The position numbers and the translations under genes were made by a program. A model generated the notes under the pieces. It searched no databases and was not told the origin of the DNA. It worked only from the letters and a program-made list of their open reading frames with translations. Positions 1 to 8,538 of a stretch of 50,062 nucleotides of DNA are shown here, in pieces (position 1 is the first letter of the stretch; each line of letters opens with the position of its first letter). The stretch spans positions 1-50,062 of the forward strand of contig CAZSPP010000023.1 of NCBI GenBank assembly GCA_964608845.1, given 5' to 3'. Origin of the DNA: JAHLMP01 sp964608845. Its GTDB lineage: Archaea; Aenigmatarchaeota; Aenigmatarchaeia; GW2011-AR5; JAHLMP01.

Positions 1-513
1 GAGAGAGAAGAATATTTGAAAAATCTAAGAAGACTTGAAGCTTTCATGACTGATACTTCAACAGATTTTGAGGTTTTAAAAGAAATATTGATGGGTGAAG
101 TACCTAGAGTTTTGGAAGAAACTTGCAAGAGATTTAATATTGTGCATTTCAGAGATGATGTAAGAAAATCATTAGAAAATTTTGCCATTGCTGAAGCAGA
201 AACTATGGTAAGAAATAATTATAAAACTTTATATCAATCTTTTTCTGGATGGTTTGTCAAAGAGATTTATAGACCAATAGAAGGGTTGTCCTCATCAGCT
301 TATGGCATTATAGAATATTCTTGGAATTTTCTTTTTGAGTTTATATTCTCTCCTGTTGTTACTGGTACAGTATTGGTTTGGATATTATTCTCAATATTTA
401 TAAGATACGCTATGACCGGACCTACTCTTGCTGTTCTTATTATAACGATAATAATTACTGTTATTATGTCTCTTAGTAAATTTTGGTCAGAAGAATATGA
501 AAAAAATAGGTAA
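1..513 (+). CDS. C-terminal part of an unrecognised membrane protein (5' end outside window)
   Basis: The reading frame is open to the left edge of the window, so the gene most likely begins upstream. A TTG at 16 and an ATG at 46 are possible but unsupported starts. The visible part begins with a charged, probably helical region of about 90 residues. Two hydrophobic segments follow near its C-terminal end (around residues 105-135 and 140-157 counted from the TTG), and the protein ends in a charged tail. The stop lies 5 bases before the next gene, on the same strand, so the two are probably co-transcribed. I do not recognise the family. Its pairing with a large membrane-anchored Cys-rich protein suggests a surface complex, but that is inference only. 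Confidence 0.6.
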   Translation, partial: EREEYLKNLRRLEAFMTDTSTDFEVLKEILMGEVPRVLEETCKRFNIVHFRDDVRKSLENFAIAEAETMVRNNYKTLYQSFSGWFVKEIYRPIEGLSSSAYGIIEYSWNFLFEFIFSPVVTGTVLVWILFSIFIRYAMTGPTLAVLIITIIITVIMSLSKFWSEEYEKNR

Positions 514-518
514 TTGAA

Positions 519-2225
519 ATGGCACCAATATTGATAGTATTATGTATTTTGGCTTTGGTGTTATGGCTTTTTGGAAGGGTTCCTGGGTTTAATAAAATGA
601 AATTCATTGCTACATCTGTAATTTGTGGAATACTTATTGCTCTAGATACTATGATAATTCTTGCTTCCTTTGATATATACCCTGGATTTAATTTTATTTT
701 TATTTGTAGTTGGTTGTTATCTATATTTTTCTTAACTGGTTTTTATATTTCAGGAGGACCTTCTGTAATATTTTCTATTTCTATTATTTGTATAATATTT
801 GGATATACTTTTACTGGCCCTTATTCTGGATATGTAAAACACTATATTGAAGAAATAAAATCTCCTTTAAGAGTAGCTCTTAAAACATTTTCAATTTCTT
901 TTAATGATATTATCCTTATGTTAACAAATCCTCAGGAATATATTCTAAAGAAGCAGCAAGAAGCATTAAATATAGAGGCAAAACAAACACAACCTAAAGG
1001 AGTGGAAATAAAAAATATTTTACCTTCTCCTGATCAAGTACCATATTATCAAAGATTCTTTGTTCAAGTTAGAATAGAAAATGAAGGAAGTATGAAAGCA
1101 GAAAATGTTTCAATATCTCTTTCTTGTGAACCTAATAAATGTGAAGGAAATTATAGTTATGGGGATATTAGTTTGTTGCCGAACGAAGCTATTGTTCAGC
1201 AGTTCGGACCATTTATAGCAAAGGAAAAAAATCCGGGTAGAGAAGCAGAGGTTAAAGTTAAGTTGAATTATAATTATCATGCATCATCTTCTTTAATAGT
1301 AGAGGTTATGAATGAAGAAGAAATAAAAAGAATGATGACTGATCCGATAAAGAAGTATGAGCTATTTAGAAATGTTGTTGCTGTTGGAAAAGCTTCACCT
1401 GGAATGATTTCTCTTAGTGTAGGTGAGCAGCCATTATTTAATGGAAGCACGCAAATTCTTACAGTGTCTATTATAAATAAAAGAATTGGCGAAAATGAAT
1501 TTGTAGTTCTTTCTGAAGGCACTATATTGAAAATATCTCTTCCGAAAACAATAGGAAGTGAACTAAGTTGTATGGGCGAAAACTTCGAATGTGAAAATTT
1601 GACAAAAGATGAAAATGTAGAGATTGTGACTTGCAAAGTTACAAAGGAAATAAGAATAGGTTCTCGAGAATCTAGTAAATATCCGGTAATATGTCAATTT
1701 ATATCAGCTGACATAAAGCCAGAACAAGTAAGTAGAAGTGATGTTATAACTGCTTCTTTAAGTAAATATACTGTTGAAGTTAGTGTGGCAAAAGGTCCGA
1801 TAATAATGCTCACAGCAACATGTGCAAAAGAGGAAGAAAGCTGTGAAAAATTAAATTGCTGTGGAATTTTGCAATGTTGTGAAGATAAAAAGTGTAGAAT
1901 TGATTGTGAAAAAGTTACTAATGAAACAGAAGAACCAAAAATAGGAGAAGAGAATTATTGTGAATGGAGAAAGAATAAATATCCAGATGATCCTATTAAA
2001 TGGTGTCAAGAAGGTGAAGGGAACTGCAGAAATGGTGAATGTAGTACAGCCGTTGTAAAAGAAGATACTAAAGAGCAATTAGAATGTAGGAGTGGAATAA
2101 AAGGTACGATAAATGAAAAGAATATAACATTAAATATAGGAGTATGTTGCTTTGAAAATCAAGAAGATCAAGAATGCTTAGAAGCCTTTTGCAGAAAAGC
2201 TCCAGAGGTTTGCAAAGCAGAATAA
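519..2225 (+). CDS. Membrane-anchored, cysteine-rich extracytoplasmic protein, unknown function
   Basis: 568 residues. The first about 110 residues hold three or four hydrophobic segments. Residues of roughly 160-265 resemble a CARDB/Ig-like beta-sandwich ('FVQVRIENEGSMKAENVSIS'). A second beta-rich region of about 140 residues follows. The last about 140 residues contain roughly 18 cysteines, including CC pairs, and several N-x-S/T sites. This pattern fits a protein fixed in the membrane with a large disulfide-bonded outer part. The gene follows the preceding membrane-protein gene by 5 bases and probably shares its transcript. I recognise no catalytic motif. A role in cell-surface structure or attachment is a guess from topology. 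The frame is uninterrupted throughout. Confidence 0.75.
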   Translation: MAPILIVLCILALVLWLFGRVPGFNKMKFIATSVICGILIALDTMIILASFDIYPGFNFIFICSWLLSIFFLTGFYISGGPSVIFSISIICIIFGYTFTGPYSGYVKHYIEEIKSPLRVALKTFSISFNDIILMLTNPQEYILKKQQEALNIEAKQTQPKGVEIKNILPSPDQVPYYQRFFVQVRIENEGSMKAENVSISLSCEPNKCEGNYSYGDISLLPNEAIVQQFGPFIAKEKNPGREAEVKVKLNYNYHASSSLIVEVMNEEEIKRMMTDPIKKYELFRNVVAVGKASPGMISLSVGEQPLFNGSTQILTVSIINKRIGENEFVVLSEGTILKISLPKTIGSELSCMGENFECENLTKDENVEIVTCKVTKEIRIGSRESSKYPVICQFISADIKPEQVSRSDVITASLSKYTVEVSVAKGPIIMLTATCAKEEESCEKLNCCGILQCCEDKKCRIDCEKVTNETEEPKIGEENYCEWRKNKYPDDPIKWCQEGEGNCRNGECSTAVVKEDTKEQLECRSGIKGTINEKNITLNIGVCCFENQEDQECLEAFCRKAPEVCKAE

Positions 2226-2245
2226 GAATTAAAGATTATAAAAAT

Positions 2246-2758
2246 CTATCTACGATCAACTACTGTATAAAATATAAGATCGTCTCCACTTAAAATATAT
2301 ACAGGCTTTCCTTCTGCTGATCTTTCTATTCTCAAATTCAAAGCTCTTCTATAATCTTTTGGATACCCTGTATTTCTTTCTAATGAATCAAGAATGCCAA
2401 AAAATCCGTTATTTCTTTTTGTTAACTCAAGATAATCTAATAAATATGCAAATTTGCAAGGATCTTGTTCATAAATTGAAAAAGTTATTTCTTCTTTTCC
2501 ATTAGTTGCATTTAACTTAATTACATTTTTTCGTGCTCCGTAAGGATTGTTTCCGATAAAAATCGTATATTCAAGAGGATAATAAAGCGTGCTTACTAAT
2601 TCACTTATTGGTTTTACTTCTATCGATTCTTTTTTATCTTTTCCCCATATTCCGTATCCTATTCCTACTCCAGCTCCTAATAAAGCTAATCCTGTTGCAG
2701 CACCAATAACTGCATTTCTAAATTTTTTTTCTTTTATTAATTTTTTAATTTTCACCAC
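2246..2758 (-). CDS. Single-pass membrane protein, unknown function
   Basis: 170 residues. A lysine-rich N-terminus is followed by one glycine/alanine-rich hydrophobic segment at about residues 16-36, then a soluble domain of about 130 residues that is probably outside the cell under the positive-inside rule. No motif is recognised. The gene converges on the Cys-rich membrane protein, with about 20 bases between stops, and is divergent from the zinc-ribbon protein at 2861. An AT-rich stretch with TATA-like sequence lies in the 102-base intergenic region. The long uninterrupted frame with ATG start supports a real gene. Confidence 0.65.
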   Translation of the reverse strand: MVKIKKLIKEKKFRNAVIGAATGLALLGAGVGIGYGIWGKDKKESIEVKPISELVSTLYYPLEYTIFIGNNPYGARKNVIKLNATNGKEEITFSIYEQDPCKFAYLLDYLELTKRNNGFFGILDSLERNTGYPKDYRRALNLRIERSAEGKPVYILSGDDLIFYTVVDRR

Positions 2759-2860
2759 GTGATTATCTCTAAATAGTAAAATATTTAAATGCTTATATTT
2801 GAAGAAATTCGAAAATAGAAGCTGTAAAAAAATTAAACCTTAAAATAGTATATTAAAAAT

Positions 2861-3475
2861 ATGTTCAAGAAAAAGAAATGCAAAAATTGTGGAAGAATTG
2901 TGGAAAATGAGTGGAGATTTTGCCCATATTGCGGAGAAGATTTGGAAAAAATTGATATATTTGAAAGGGTGTTACCTTTTAAACATTTAGAAGATATTGA
3001 AAAGGAGATTGATGAGGAATTAAAAAGATTGGATAAGATGTTCAAAATTTCTTTTGATATTCCTAAAGCAAAAATTAGACCAAAAGAATTTAGTGGAATA
3101 AGTATTACAATAAAAACAGAAACAGGCAAAAAACCAAAAATTGATGTAAAGACATTCGGAGAATATAAAAAACTTGAACCCGAGATAAAGAAAAAACTCA
3201 TGGTTTATGAAACTGGAGAAGAAAAAGTAAAACCACCAAAAATTACAGAAGAGCCTGAGACTGAGATTACAAAAAACAAAAATAAGCAAATAATAAAGAT
3301 AAAACTACCAGGAGTGAAAAGTATAAATGATATTGAAATAAAAAAACTGGAGCAAAGTATTGAAATTAAGGCATTTGCTGGTGATAAGCTTTATTTCAAG
3401 CTTTTGCCTGTTGTAGGGAGTATAACAAAAAAGGAATTTAAGGATGAAACACTTTTATTGGAAATTGAAAGATGA
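2861..3475 (+). CDS. Zinc-ribbon protein with C-terminal Hsp20/alpha-crystallin-like domain
   Basis: 204 residues. A CxxC...CxxC zinc ribbon occupies residues 7-24 (Cys 7, 10, 21, 24). A charged linker of about 100 residues follows. The C-terminal about 80 residues read like the beta-sandwich core of small heat-shock or CS-domain proteins ('IIKIKLPGVKSINDIEIK', then short alternating strands to the end). The usual C-terminal I-x-I anchor of small heat-shock proteins is not obvious, as the protein stops at the last strand. Such a protein could act as a chaperone or adaptor using the ribbon to bind a partner. That is inference. It is convergent with the small membrane protein at 3477, with one base between stops. 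Confidence 0.7.
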   Translation: MFKKKKCKNCGRIVENEWRFCPYCGEDLEKIDIFERVLPFKHLEDIEKEIDEELKRLDKMFKISFDIPKAKIRPKEFSGISITIKTETGKKPKIDVKTFGEYKKLEPEIKKKLMVYETGEEKVKPPKITEEPETEITKNKNKQIIKIKLPGVKSINDIEIKKLEQSIEIKAFAGDKLYFKLLPVVGSITKKEFKDETLLLEIER

Positions 3476-3476
3476 T

Positions 3477-3899
3477 TTATTTTTGTTTAATTGATTTAAA
3501 TTTTTCTTTTAAATGTTCGTGAATAGGAGCAGCTACATATTCTAAGAATGATCCTACGCCAATCCCTAAAGCAGCTGGAATAAATGCTTTGTAAACATTA
3601 TCTAGATTAGAAGCTGAAATATAAAGTGGAGTAGTTAAAGTTAGTGAATCTCTTAAAAATCTTCCTACATTTCTTAAAGGAGAATAATAATCTTCTGAAT
3701 TCTTTTCCTCATAATATTTCCCTAAATCCCACGCTATTAAACCAGCAGATAACATTCCAAGGCCTTCGTAAAGATTTCCTTTGTAATTTCCGGAATAAGC
3801 TAATCTTAAAGCAGCTTCAGTTGGACCTAAAAGTATTAACGTTTCTCCTGCTTTTTTCAAACAATCATACCATCTTCCTTTAAATTTTTTCTTCTTCAT
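3477..3899 (-). CDS. Small membrane protein, paralogue of the protein at 23201-23569
   Basis: 140 residues with about three weakly hydrophobic helices and a basic tail at each end. I do not recognise a named family. By eye it aligns over about 85 residues with the 122-residue product at 23201-23569. Shared features are an AY-G motif, a glycine-containing helix ending in 'LGKYYEE' (versus 'LGKGLEL' in the other), a G-[RK]-F turn, and a final 'TPLYISASNL' (versus 'LPTYITSRDL') before the last helix. This suggests a lineage-specific membrane-protein family with at least two copies in the window. The gene lies 6 bases downstream of the Taw2 stop on the same strand. Confidence 0.65.
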   Translation of the reverse strand: MKKKKFKGRWYDCLKKAGETLILLGPTEAALRLAYSGNYKGNLYEGLGMLSAGLIAWDLGKYYEEKNSEDYYSPLRNVGRFLRDSLTLTTPLYISASNLDNVYKAFIPAALGIGVGSFLEYVAAPIHEHLKEKFKSIKQK

Positions 3900-3905
3900 A
3901 ATTTT

Positions 3906-4688
3906 TCACATATTTGAAAGCTTGAAATCAATCACTACATGAAATATTTTTGGAGCATAGCTTTTTACAATTCTTTTTTCTAGGATTTCAGCATTATAAC
4001 CATTTTCTTTTGCATATTTTTCTATTGTTTTTATGGGCTTGTCCCAAAGTTCTTCTTTCTTGTAAGTATTGTGAAAATGGATAATCTTTTTTCCATCTCT
4101 TGATAAAAAGAGAAGAGCTGTAGATAAAAATTTTTCAGTATTTTTTATATACCCCATTATTACTCTATCTGCTATTCCTTCTAAAGATTTTACCACATCT
4201 CTACAATCTCCTAAAATAGGTATAATATTATTTATTTTGTTTAAAGCAATATTTTCTTTCAAAAAATTAAATGCTACAGGATTTTTTTCTATTGCATAAA
4301 TTAATTTTGGTTTAGAATATTTTGCAATACCTAAGGAAAAATATCCTATGCCAGCAAACATATCCACAACTATTTCATTTTTTTCAACTTTTTTTGCTAT
4401 TCTGTTTCTTTCATATAAATTTCCTTTGGAAAACATTATCTTAGAAACATCAAGCTTATAAAGAATTCCATGCTCTTTATGTATTGTTTCAGTTTCTTTG
4501 CCCAACAAAATCTTTATTTTTGGTTCTCTAAATTCTCCTTCTATGCTTAAAATTTCTGCTACTGTTTTTATTCTTGGAAATCTTGATTTTAAAGAATTTG
4601 CTAAGTTTATCTTTTCTTTTTTGCTTATTTTTCTAAAAAATTTTACTAAGGCTATATCACCTATAAAATAAAACCTCATTCTTTTCAT
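3906..4688 (-). CDS. taw2: tRNA wyosine aminocarboxypropyltransferase Taw2
   Basis: Transfers the 3-amino-3-carboxypropyl group of S-adenosylmethionine to C7 of 4-demethylwyosine at position 37 of tRNA-Phe. 260 residues, close to the size of known archaeal Taw2. The class I methyltransferase-like SAM loop 'DMFAGIGYFS' lies at residues 109-118, and 'DRVIMGY' at 174-180 is the Taw2/TYW2 version of the motif that reads NLP or similar in the related Trm5 methyltransferases. The gene is divergent from taw1 with 31 bases between starts, which fits a shared pathway. A second in-frame ATG at codon 4 is possible. Trm5 is the main alternative, but the MGY motif argues against it. Trm5 itself is not in the window. 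Confidence 0.9.
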   Translation of the reverse strand: MKRMRFYFIGDIALVKFFRKISKKEKINLANSLKSRFPRIKTVAEILSIEGEFREPKIKILLGKETETIHKEHGILYKLDVSKIMFSKGNLYERNRIAKKVEKNEIVVDMFAGIGYFSLGIAKYSKPKLIYAIEKNPVAFNFLKENIALNKINNIIPILGDCRDVVKSLEGIADRVIMGYIKNTEKFLSTALLFLSRDGKKIIHFHNTYKKEELWDKPIKTIEKYAKENGYNAEILEKRIVKSYAPKIFHVVIDFKLSNM

Positions 4689-4719
4689 ATTTTTAAATTT
4701 TCCAGATTGTTTTTTATAT

Positions 4720-5634
4720 ATGCTTTCTGAGAAAGAGAAAATAAAATTGGAAAATGCTGGTTTTAGAATTATAGGAAATCATTCTGCTATAAAGACATGC
4801 GAATGGACAAGAAAGGCTTTGCGTGGTGATGGTTTTTGCTATAAACAAAAATTTTATGGAATTCAGTCTCATAGATGCTTACAATTTACTCCTTCTTTAC
4901 AGTTTTGCACTCATAAATGCCTTTTCTGCTGGAGAGATACTAGCATAACCTCAAGCAGATGGAAAGGCCCTATAGACGATCCAAAATTTATATTAGAGGA
5001 AGCGATTAAAAAGCATAGAGAGATATTGCAAGGCTTTAAAGGAAATCCAAAAGTTGATTTAAAAAAGTTTCAAGAAGCTTTATATCCAAATCAAATAGCT
5101 ATATCTCTTGCTGGCGAACCGACAATGTATCCAAAGCTTCCTGAGCTTATAGATGAAACTAAAAAGATTGGAATGACATCTTTTCTTGTAACAAATGGAA
5201 CATTTCCTAATATGTTAAAAAAGATCTTATCCCATCCTCCAACTCAACTATATATTACTTTGCCTGCTCCAGATGAAAAAATTTATAAGAAAACGTGTAT
5301 GCCAATAATAAAGAATGGGTGGAAAAGGATTAAGAAATCTTTATCTATGATAAAAAACTTTAGAAAAAAATGTAGAACTGTAATAAGACTAACATTAGTA
5401 AAAGATTTGAATTTTATTTATCCGGAAAAATATGCTGAAATAATAGAAGAAGCGAATCCTGAATATGTAGAAGTTAAAAGCTTTATGTCGGTAGGTTTTT
5501 CAAGAAGTAGATTACCTTATTCTAAAATGCCTCTTCACGAAGAGATAAGAAAATTTTCCGAAGAGATTGAAAAACATAGTAATTATAAAATAGTCGATGA
5601 AAAGAAAGACAGCAGAGTTGTTTTGTTAAAATAA
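4720..5634 (+). CDS. taw1: 4-demethylwyosine synthase Taw1 (radical SAM)
   Basis: Radical-SAM enzyme that condenses N1-methylguanosine-37 of tRNA-Phe with pyruvate carbons to make 4-demethylwyosine, the step before Taw2. 304 residues. The radical-SAM cluster is CxxxCxxC at Cys 63, 67 and 70 ('CTHKCLFCW'). Three upstream cysteines (27, 40, 53) match the spacing of the second iron-sulfur cluster of archaeal Taw1. The motif 'SLAGEPTMYP' is also typical. The eukaryotic flavodoxin-like domain is absent, as expected in archaea. A TTTAAA box lies about 25 bases before the ATG, so the transcript is probably leaderless. Divergent from taw2. Confidence 0.95.
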   Translation: MLSEKEKIKLENAGFRIIGNHSAIKTCEWTRKALRGDGFCYKQKFYGIQSHRCLQFTPSLQFCTHKCLFCWRDTSITSSRWKGPIDDPKFILEEAIKKHREILQGFKGNPKVDLKKFQEALYPNQIAISLAGEPTMYPKLPELIDETKKIGMTSFLVTNGTFPNMLKKILSHPPTQLYITLPAPDEKIYKKTCMPIIKNGWKRIKKSLSMIKNFRKKCRTVIRLTLVKDLNFIYPEKYAEIIEEANPEYVEVKSFMSVGFSRSRLPYSKMPLHEEIRKFSEEIEKHSNYKIVDEKKDSRVVLLK

Positions 5635-5639
5635 AAAAA

Positions 5640-5720
5640 GATTTGTGAAAATAAAAAAGAAAAAGAAAAAGATTAAAAATTTTTTATAATTTATTTCTTC
5701 TTCTTTTTCTTTTTTGCCAT
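5640..5720. terminator. Two-way T-rich terminator region between taw1 and lhr
   Basis: Between the two convergent stops, the + strand has an A/G-rich run (about 5648-5675) followed by a T/C-rich run (about 5676-5716). Each strand therefore presents oligo-T tracts after its gene, which is the usual archaeal termination signal. The two runs are also roughly complementary. The same stretch can be read as two tiny lysine-rich frames (see findings). Confidence 0.5.
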
Positions 5721-5783
5721 TTTTCTCACTCAATATTATTTAAATTATCACTAATATTTAAAGTTTTGTTTTTCTCACCGAGA

Positions 5784-8537
5784 TTATAACTTCCAAAATT
5801 TTCTATACTTTACATAAGATTTTTCTGCTTCATATATATATTTCAACAAACTTTCTTCATCCTTCGGTAATTTTGACAAAATTTTCGCAGCAGTTTCAAC
5901 GCCAATGCCTCTTCCAGCTTGAACAATTGCATACTTTTTTCCATATGTTATCATTAAAGATGCTGATCTTCTTAGCCTTTCTATCTCCTTTTTCTCTTCT
6001 TTTGTTAAATTTTTCTTCTTAAGAAGCTCTAAAGGATCTTTCTTGAATGAGTAGTCATATATTCCAATCAATCTCGAATTACACTTTGGACATGTAGGAT
6101 ATTCTTCTAGATTTTTAACCTCTATACTAATAGAATAATCTTTACAATTCATGCAAACAATTCTAATTCTTGTCCCCAATAATCTTCTTTTAAAACTTTC
6201 GAAAATCTCTTTTTCTGGTCTTTTTGGTTTTATTACATCAAAAAATAATCTTTCCAGGCCGGATTTTCCTAATGGAGATATCTTTTTATTTGATTTCACA
6301 ACTCTTATCTCTTTTCTTTTTATTTGATTTAGAATTTCTTCTGCTTTTTCAATATCCATTTTTTCTTTTAATATTGTACGTATTGTTTCATTATATACAA
6401 GATGATCTTTATATTGATTTATTATTTTATTTAAATTAATACTATCAATTGTTGCGTTTGGTGAAATTATTCCAAACCTTTTAGCTATCTGAAAGAAATT
6501 CCATTTAAATAATGAACTATCCTCTAAAGAAATTTCAATAACCTTTCTCAAATCGTTTGCATTCAAAATAATTTTTATAATTTCATCTATTTTTGAAAAT
6601 GTTCTTATTATTATTCTGTAAGGATCTATTTTGACATTAACCGATTCTCCTTTTGTCATTGCTAGCATAGAAGCTATGTATCTTCCTATGGTGTTGTTCA
6701 CATTATTTCCAAAGCAAGAGTGTATTATTATAAAATCCTTGAAATTCTCTATAAAAATTGTTTTATGATCTGGAACTACAAAATCCTTTTGTTTCAATAT
6801 TGTTTTTATTATAGCTTTTGCAGCATGCTCATTAAGATTATAATTCTTGATTAGAAAATCTTTCAAAAGATTTTTATTTTCCGTTTCAATTTTTTTATAT
6901 ATGAATTTTCTTAGCCTTCCCACATCATGTGCAACCTCAAAAGAAACTGGAATCAATTCACCTTCCCAAGCAGGTATTGCAGAGTCTATATCTTCTATGT
7001 ATTCTACAAAAACCTTAGTACCTTCTATTTGAATTATTTTCCATGCACTTCCTGCACATATAAATGTATTTTCTATTTCACCGTGTTCTAAAACAAAACT
7101 TTCATCTAAAAAACCTATGGTTTCATTTTTTGAAACATCTACAACAGAAATCTTTTTTAAATCTGGAATAGAAGACAGATTTTCATAATAATATTTCCAA
7201 CCTTTTTTTCTTCTTTTTATTCTTTTTCCATCTTCTGAAACATAAATAAGTTTCATTTCGCTAAGAAAATTTATAAGAGATATGAAATCTTCTTTTTTCA
7301 TATTTCTATAAGGGTATGCTTTTTTTATTGTTAAAAAAACGTCTTCTAATGATATTTCATATTCGTCTAAAGTGATTCCTACTATTTGTGTTGCTAAGAT
7401 ATCTAAAGCAAGTTCATGAATTTTTATCCCTTCTATCTTTCTTTCATTAGCATTTTTTGCTATTATACAAGATTCTAACAAATCATCTTTATCGCTTATT
7501 ATAACTCCTTTACTTATCTCTCCTATCTTATGACCACTTCTTCCAAATCTTTGTAATAGTTTTGAAACCCTTCTAGGAGATAAATATTGAATAACAAAAT
7601 CTACTTCGCCTATGTCAATTCCAAGTTCTAAAGAAGATGTTGCTATTAATGCCTTTAATTCACCTTTCTTGAATGCATTTTCTGCTTTTATCCTTAAATT
7701 TTTTGATAATGAGCCGTGATGAACATCAATTTGAAAATCTTTTTCTAATAATTTGAATCTGCTACCTAAAGCTTCTGCTGTTTCTCTTGTGTTCGTAAAT
7801 ATTAAAGTTTTATTATGTTGGTTTATTAATTCCTTTATTCTCAATATTCTTCCTTCTACTTCATTTCCTTTATATTTAGGCAATTCTATTTTTATTTCAT
7901 ACTTCTTTTCTGTATCTGCATTTATTATTTTTACATTGTTGCCCAAAAATTTAGCAACTTTATTAGGTTCGCCAACTGTTGCTGAAAGAGCTATTCTCTG
8001 AAAATTACCTGCTATTCTTTCTAATCTCTCTAAAAGAAGAGAGAGCTGTACACCTCTTTTATTTTCAACCAATTCATGAATTTCATCGATTATGACATAC
8101 TTAACATTTTTTAGATGCTCTCTCATTCTTTTTCCTGGAAGTATTGCACCTAATGTTTCTGGTGTTGTTATTAATATATGGCTCGGGTTTTCTCTTTGCT
8201 CGCTTCTTTCTTTTTTACTGGTATCTCCATGTCTTACATCGATATCCATCTCTAAATTATCTGCCCACCAGAAGATTCTATCTAATAAATCTCTGTTCAA
8301 CGCTCTGAGAGGAGTTATATAAAGTAGAGCAATCGGTTTTTCATTATTATTTTTTATTTTATCCAAAAGTGGGAGTATGCAAGCTTCTGTTTTTCCAACT
8401 CCAGTTGGAGATATTATTAGTACATTCTTTCCTGAAAGAATTTCTGGTATTCCAAGTTTTTGTGGTGCTGTCGGCTCTAAAAAACCTTTTTTCTTTATCA
8501 ATTCTTGAAGTTTCTCACTAAAAAGATGAAAAACCAT
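5784..8537 (-). CDS. lhr: Lhr-type superfamily 2 ATP-dependent helicase
   Basis: 917 residues, the usual size for archaeal Lhr proteins. Motif I 'SPTGVGKT' is at 43-50, the Walker B box DEIH at 151-154, motif III SAT at 185-187 and motif VI 'QRFGRSGH' at 329-336. The Lhr core and winged-helix region follow. A CxxC...CxxC pair lies about 110 residues from the end ('CMNC', 'CPKC'). Lhr enzymes unwind DNA or RNA-DNA hybrids and are linked to repair. The gene follows the calcineurin-like phosphoesterase with 1 base between the upstream stop and this ATG, an association seen in other genomes, so the two probably work together. The assignment is secure at family level. Which Lhr subgroup is not decided. 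Confidence 0.93.
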   Translation of the reverse strand: MVFHLFSEKLQELIKKKGFLEPTAPQKLGIPEILSGKNVLIISPTGVGKTEACILPLLDKIKNNNEKPIALLYITPLRALNRDLLDRIFWWADNLEMDIDVRHGDTSKKERSEQRENPSHILITTPETLGAILPGKRMREHLKNVKYVIIDEIHELVENKRGVQLSLLLERLERIAGNFQRIALSATVGEPNKVAKFLGNNVKIINADTEKKYEIKIELPKYKGNEVEGRILRIKELINQHNKTLIFTNTRETAEALGSRFKLLEKDFQIDVHHGSLSKNLRIKAENAFKKGELKALIATSSLELGIDIGEVDFVIQYLSPRRVSKLLQRFGRSGHKIGEISKGVIISDKDDLLESCIIAKNANERKIEGIKIHELALDILATQIVGITLDEYEISLEDVFLTIKKAYPYRNMKKEDFISLINFLSEMKLIYVSEDGKRIKRRKKGWKYYYENLSSIPDLKKISVVDVSKNETIGFLDESFVLEHGEIENTFICAGSAWKIIQIEGTKVFVEYIEDIDSAIPAWEGELIPVSFEVAHDVGRLRKFIYKKIETENKNLLKDFLIKNYNLNEHAAKAIIKTILKQKDFVVPDHKTIFIENFKDFIIIHSCFGNNVNNTIGRYIASMLAMTKGESVNVKIDPYRIIIRTFSKIDEIIKIILNANDLRKVIEISLEDSSLFKWNFFQIAKRFGIISPNATIDSINLNKIINQYKDHLVYNETIRTILKEKMDIEKAEEILNQIKRKEIRVVKSNKKISPLGKSGLERLFFDVIKPKRPEKEIFESFKRRLLGTRIRIVCMNCKDYSISIEVKNLEEYPTCPKCNSRLIGIYDYSFKKDPLELLKKKNLTKEEKKEIERLRRSASLMITYGKKYAIVQAGRGIGVETAAKILSKLPKDEESLLKYIYEAEKSYVKYRKFWKL

Positions 8538-8538
8538 T

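Noticed and set aside
1277..1636. 119-codon leftward frame opposite the Cys-rich membrane protein
   Set aside because: Composition typical of an antisense frame, and the + strand frame is longer and consistent.
3906..4688. Trm5 (m1G37 methyltransferase) instead of Taw2
   Set aside because: The motif after the SAM fold reads RVIMGY as in Taw2, and the gene is paired with taw1.
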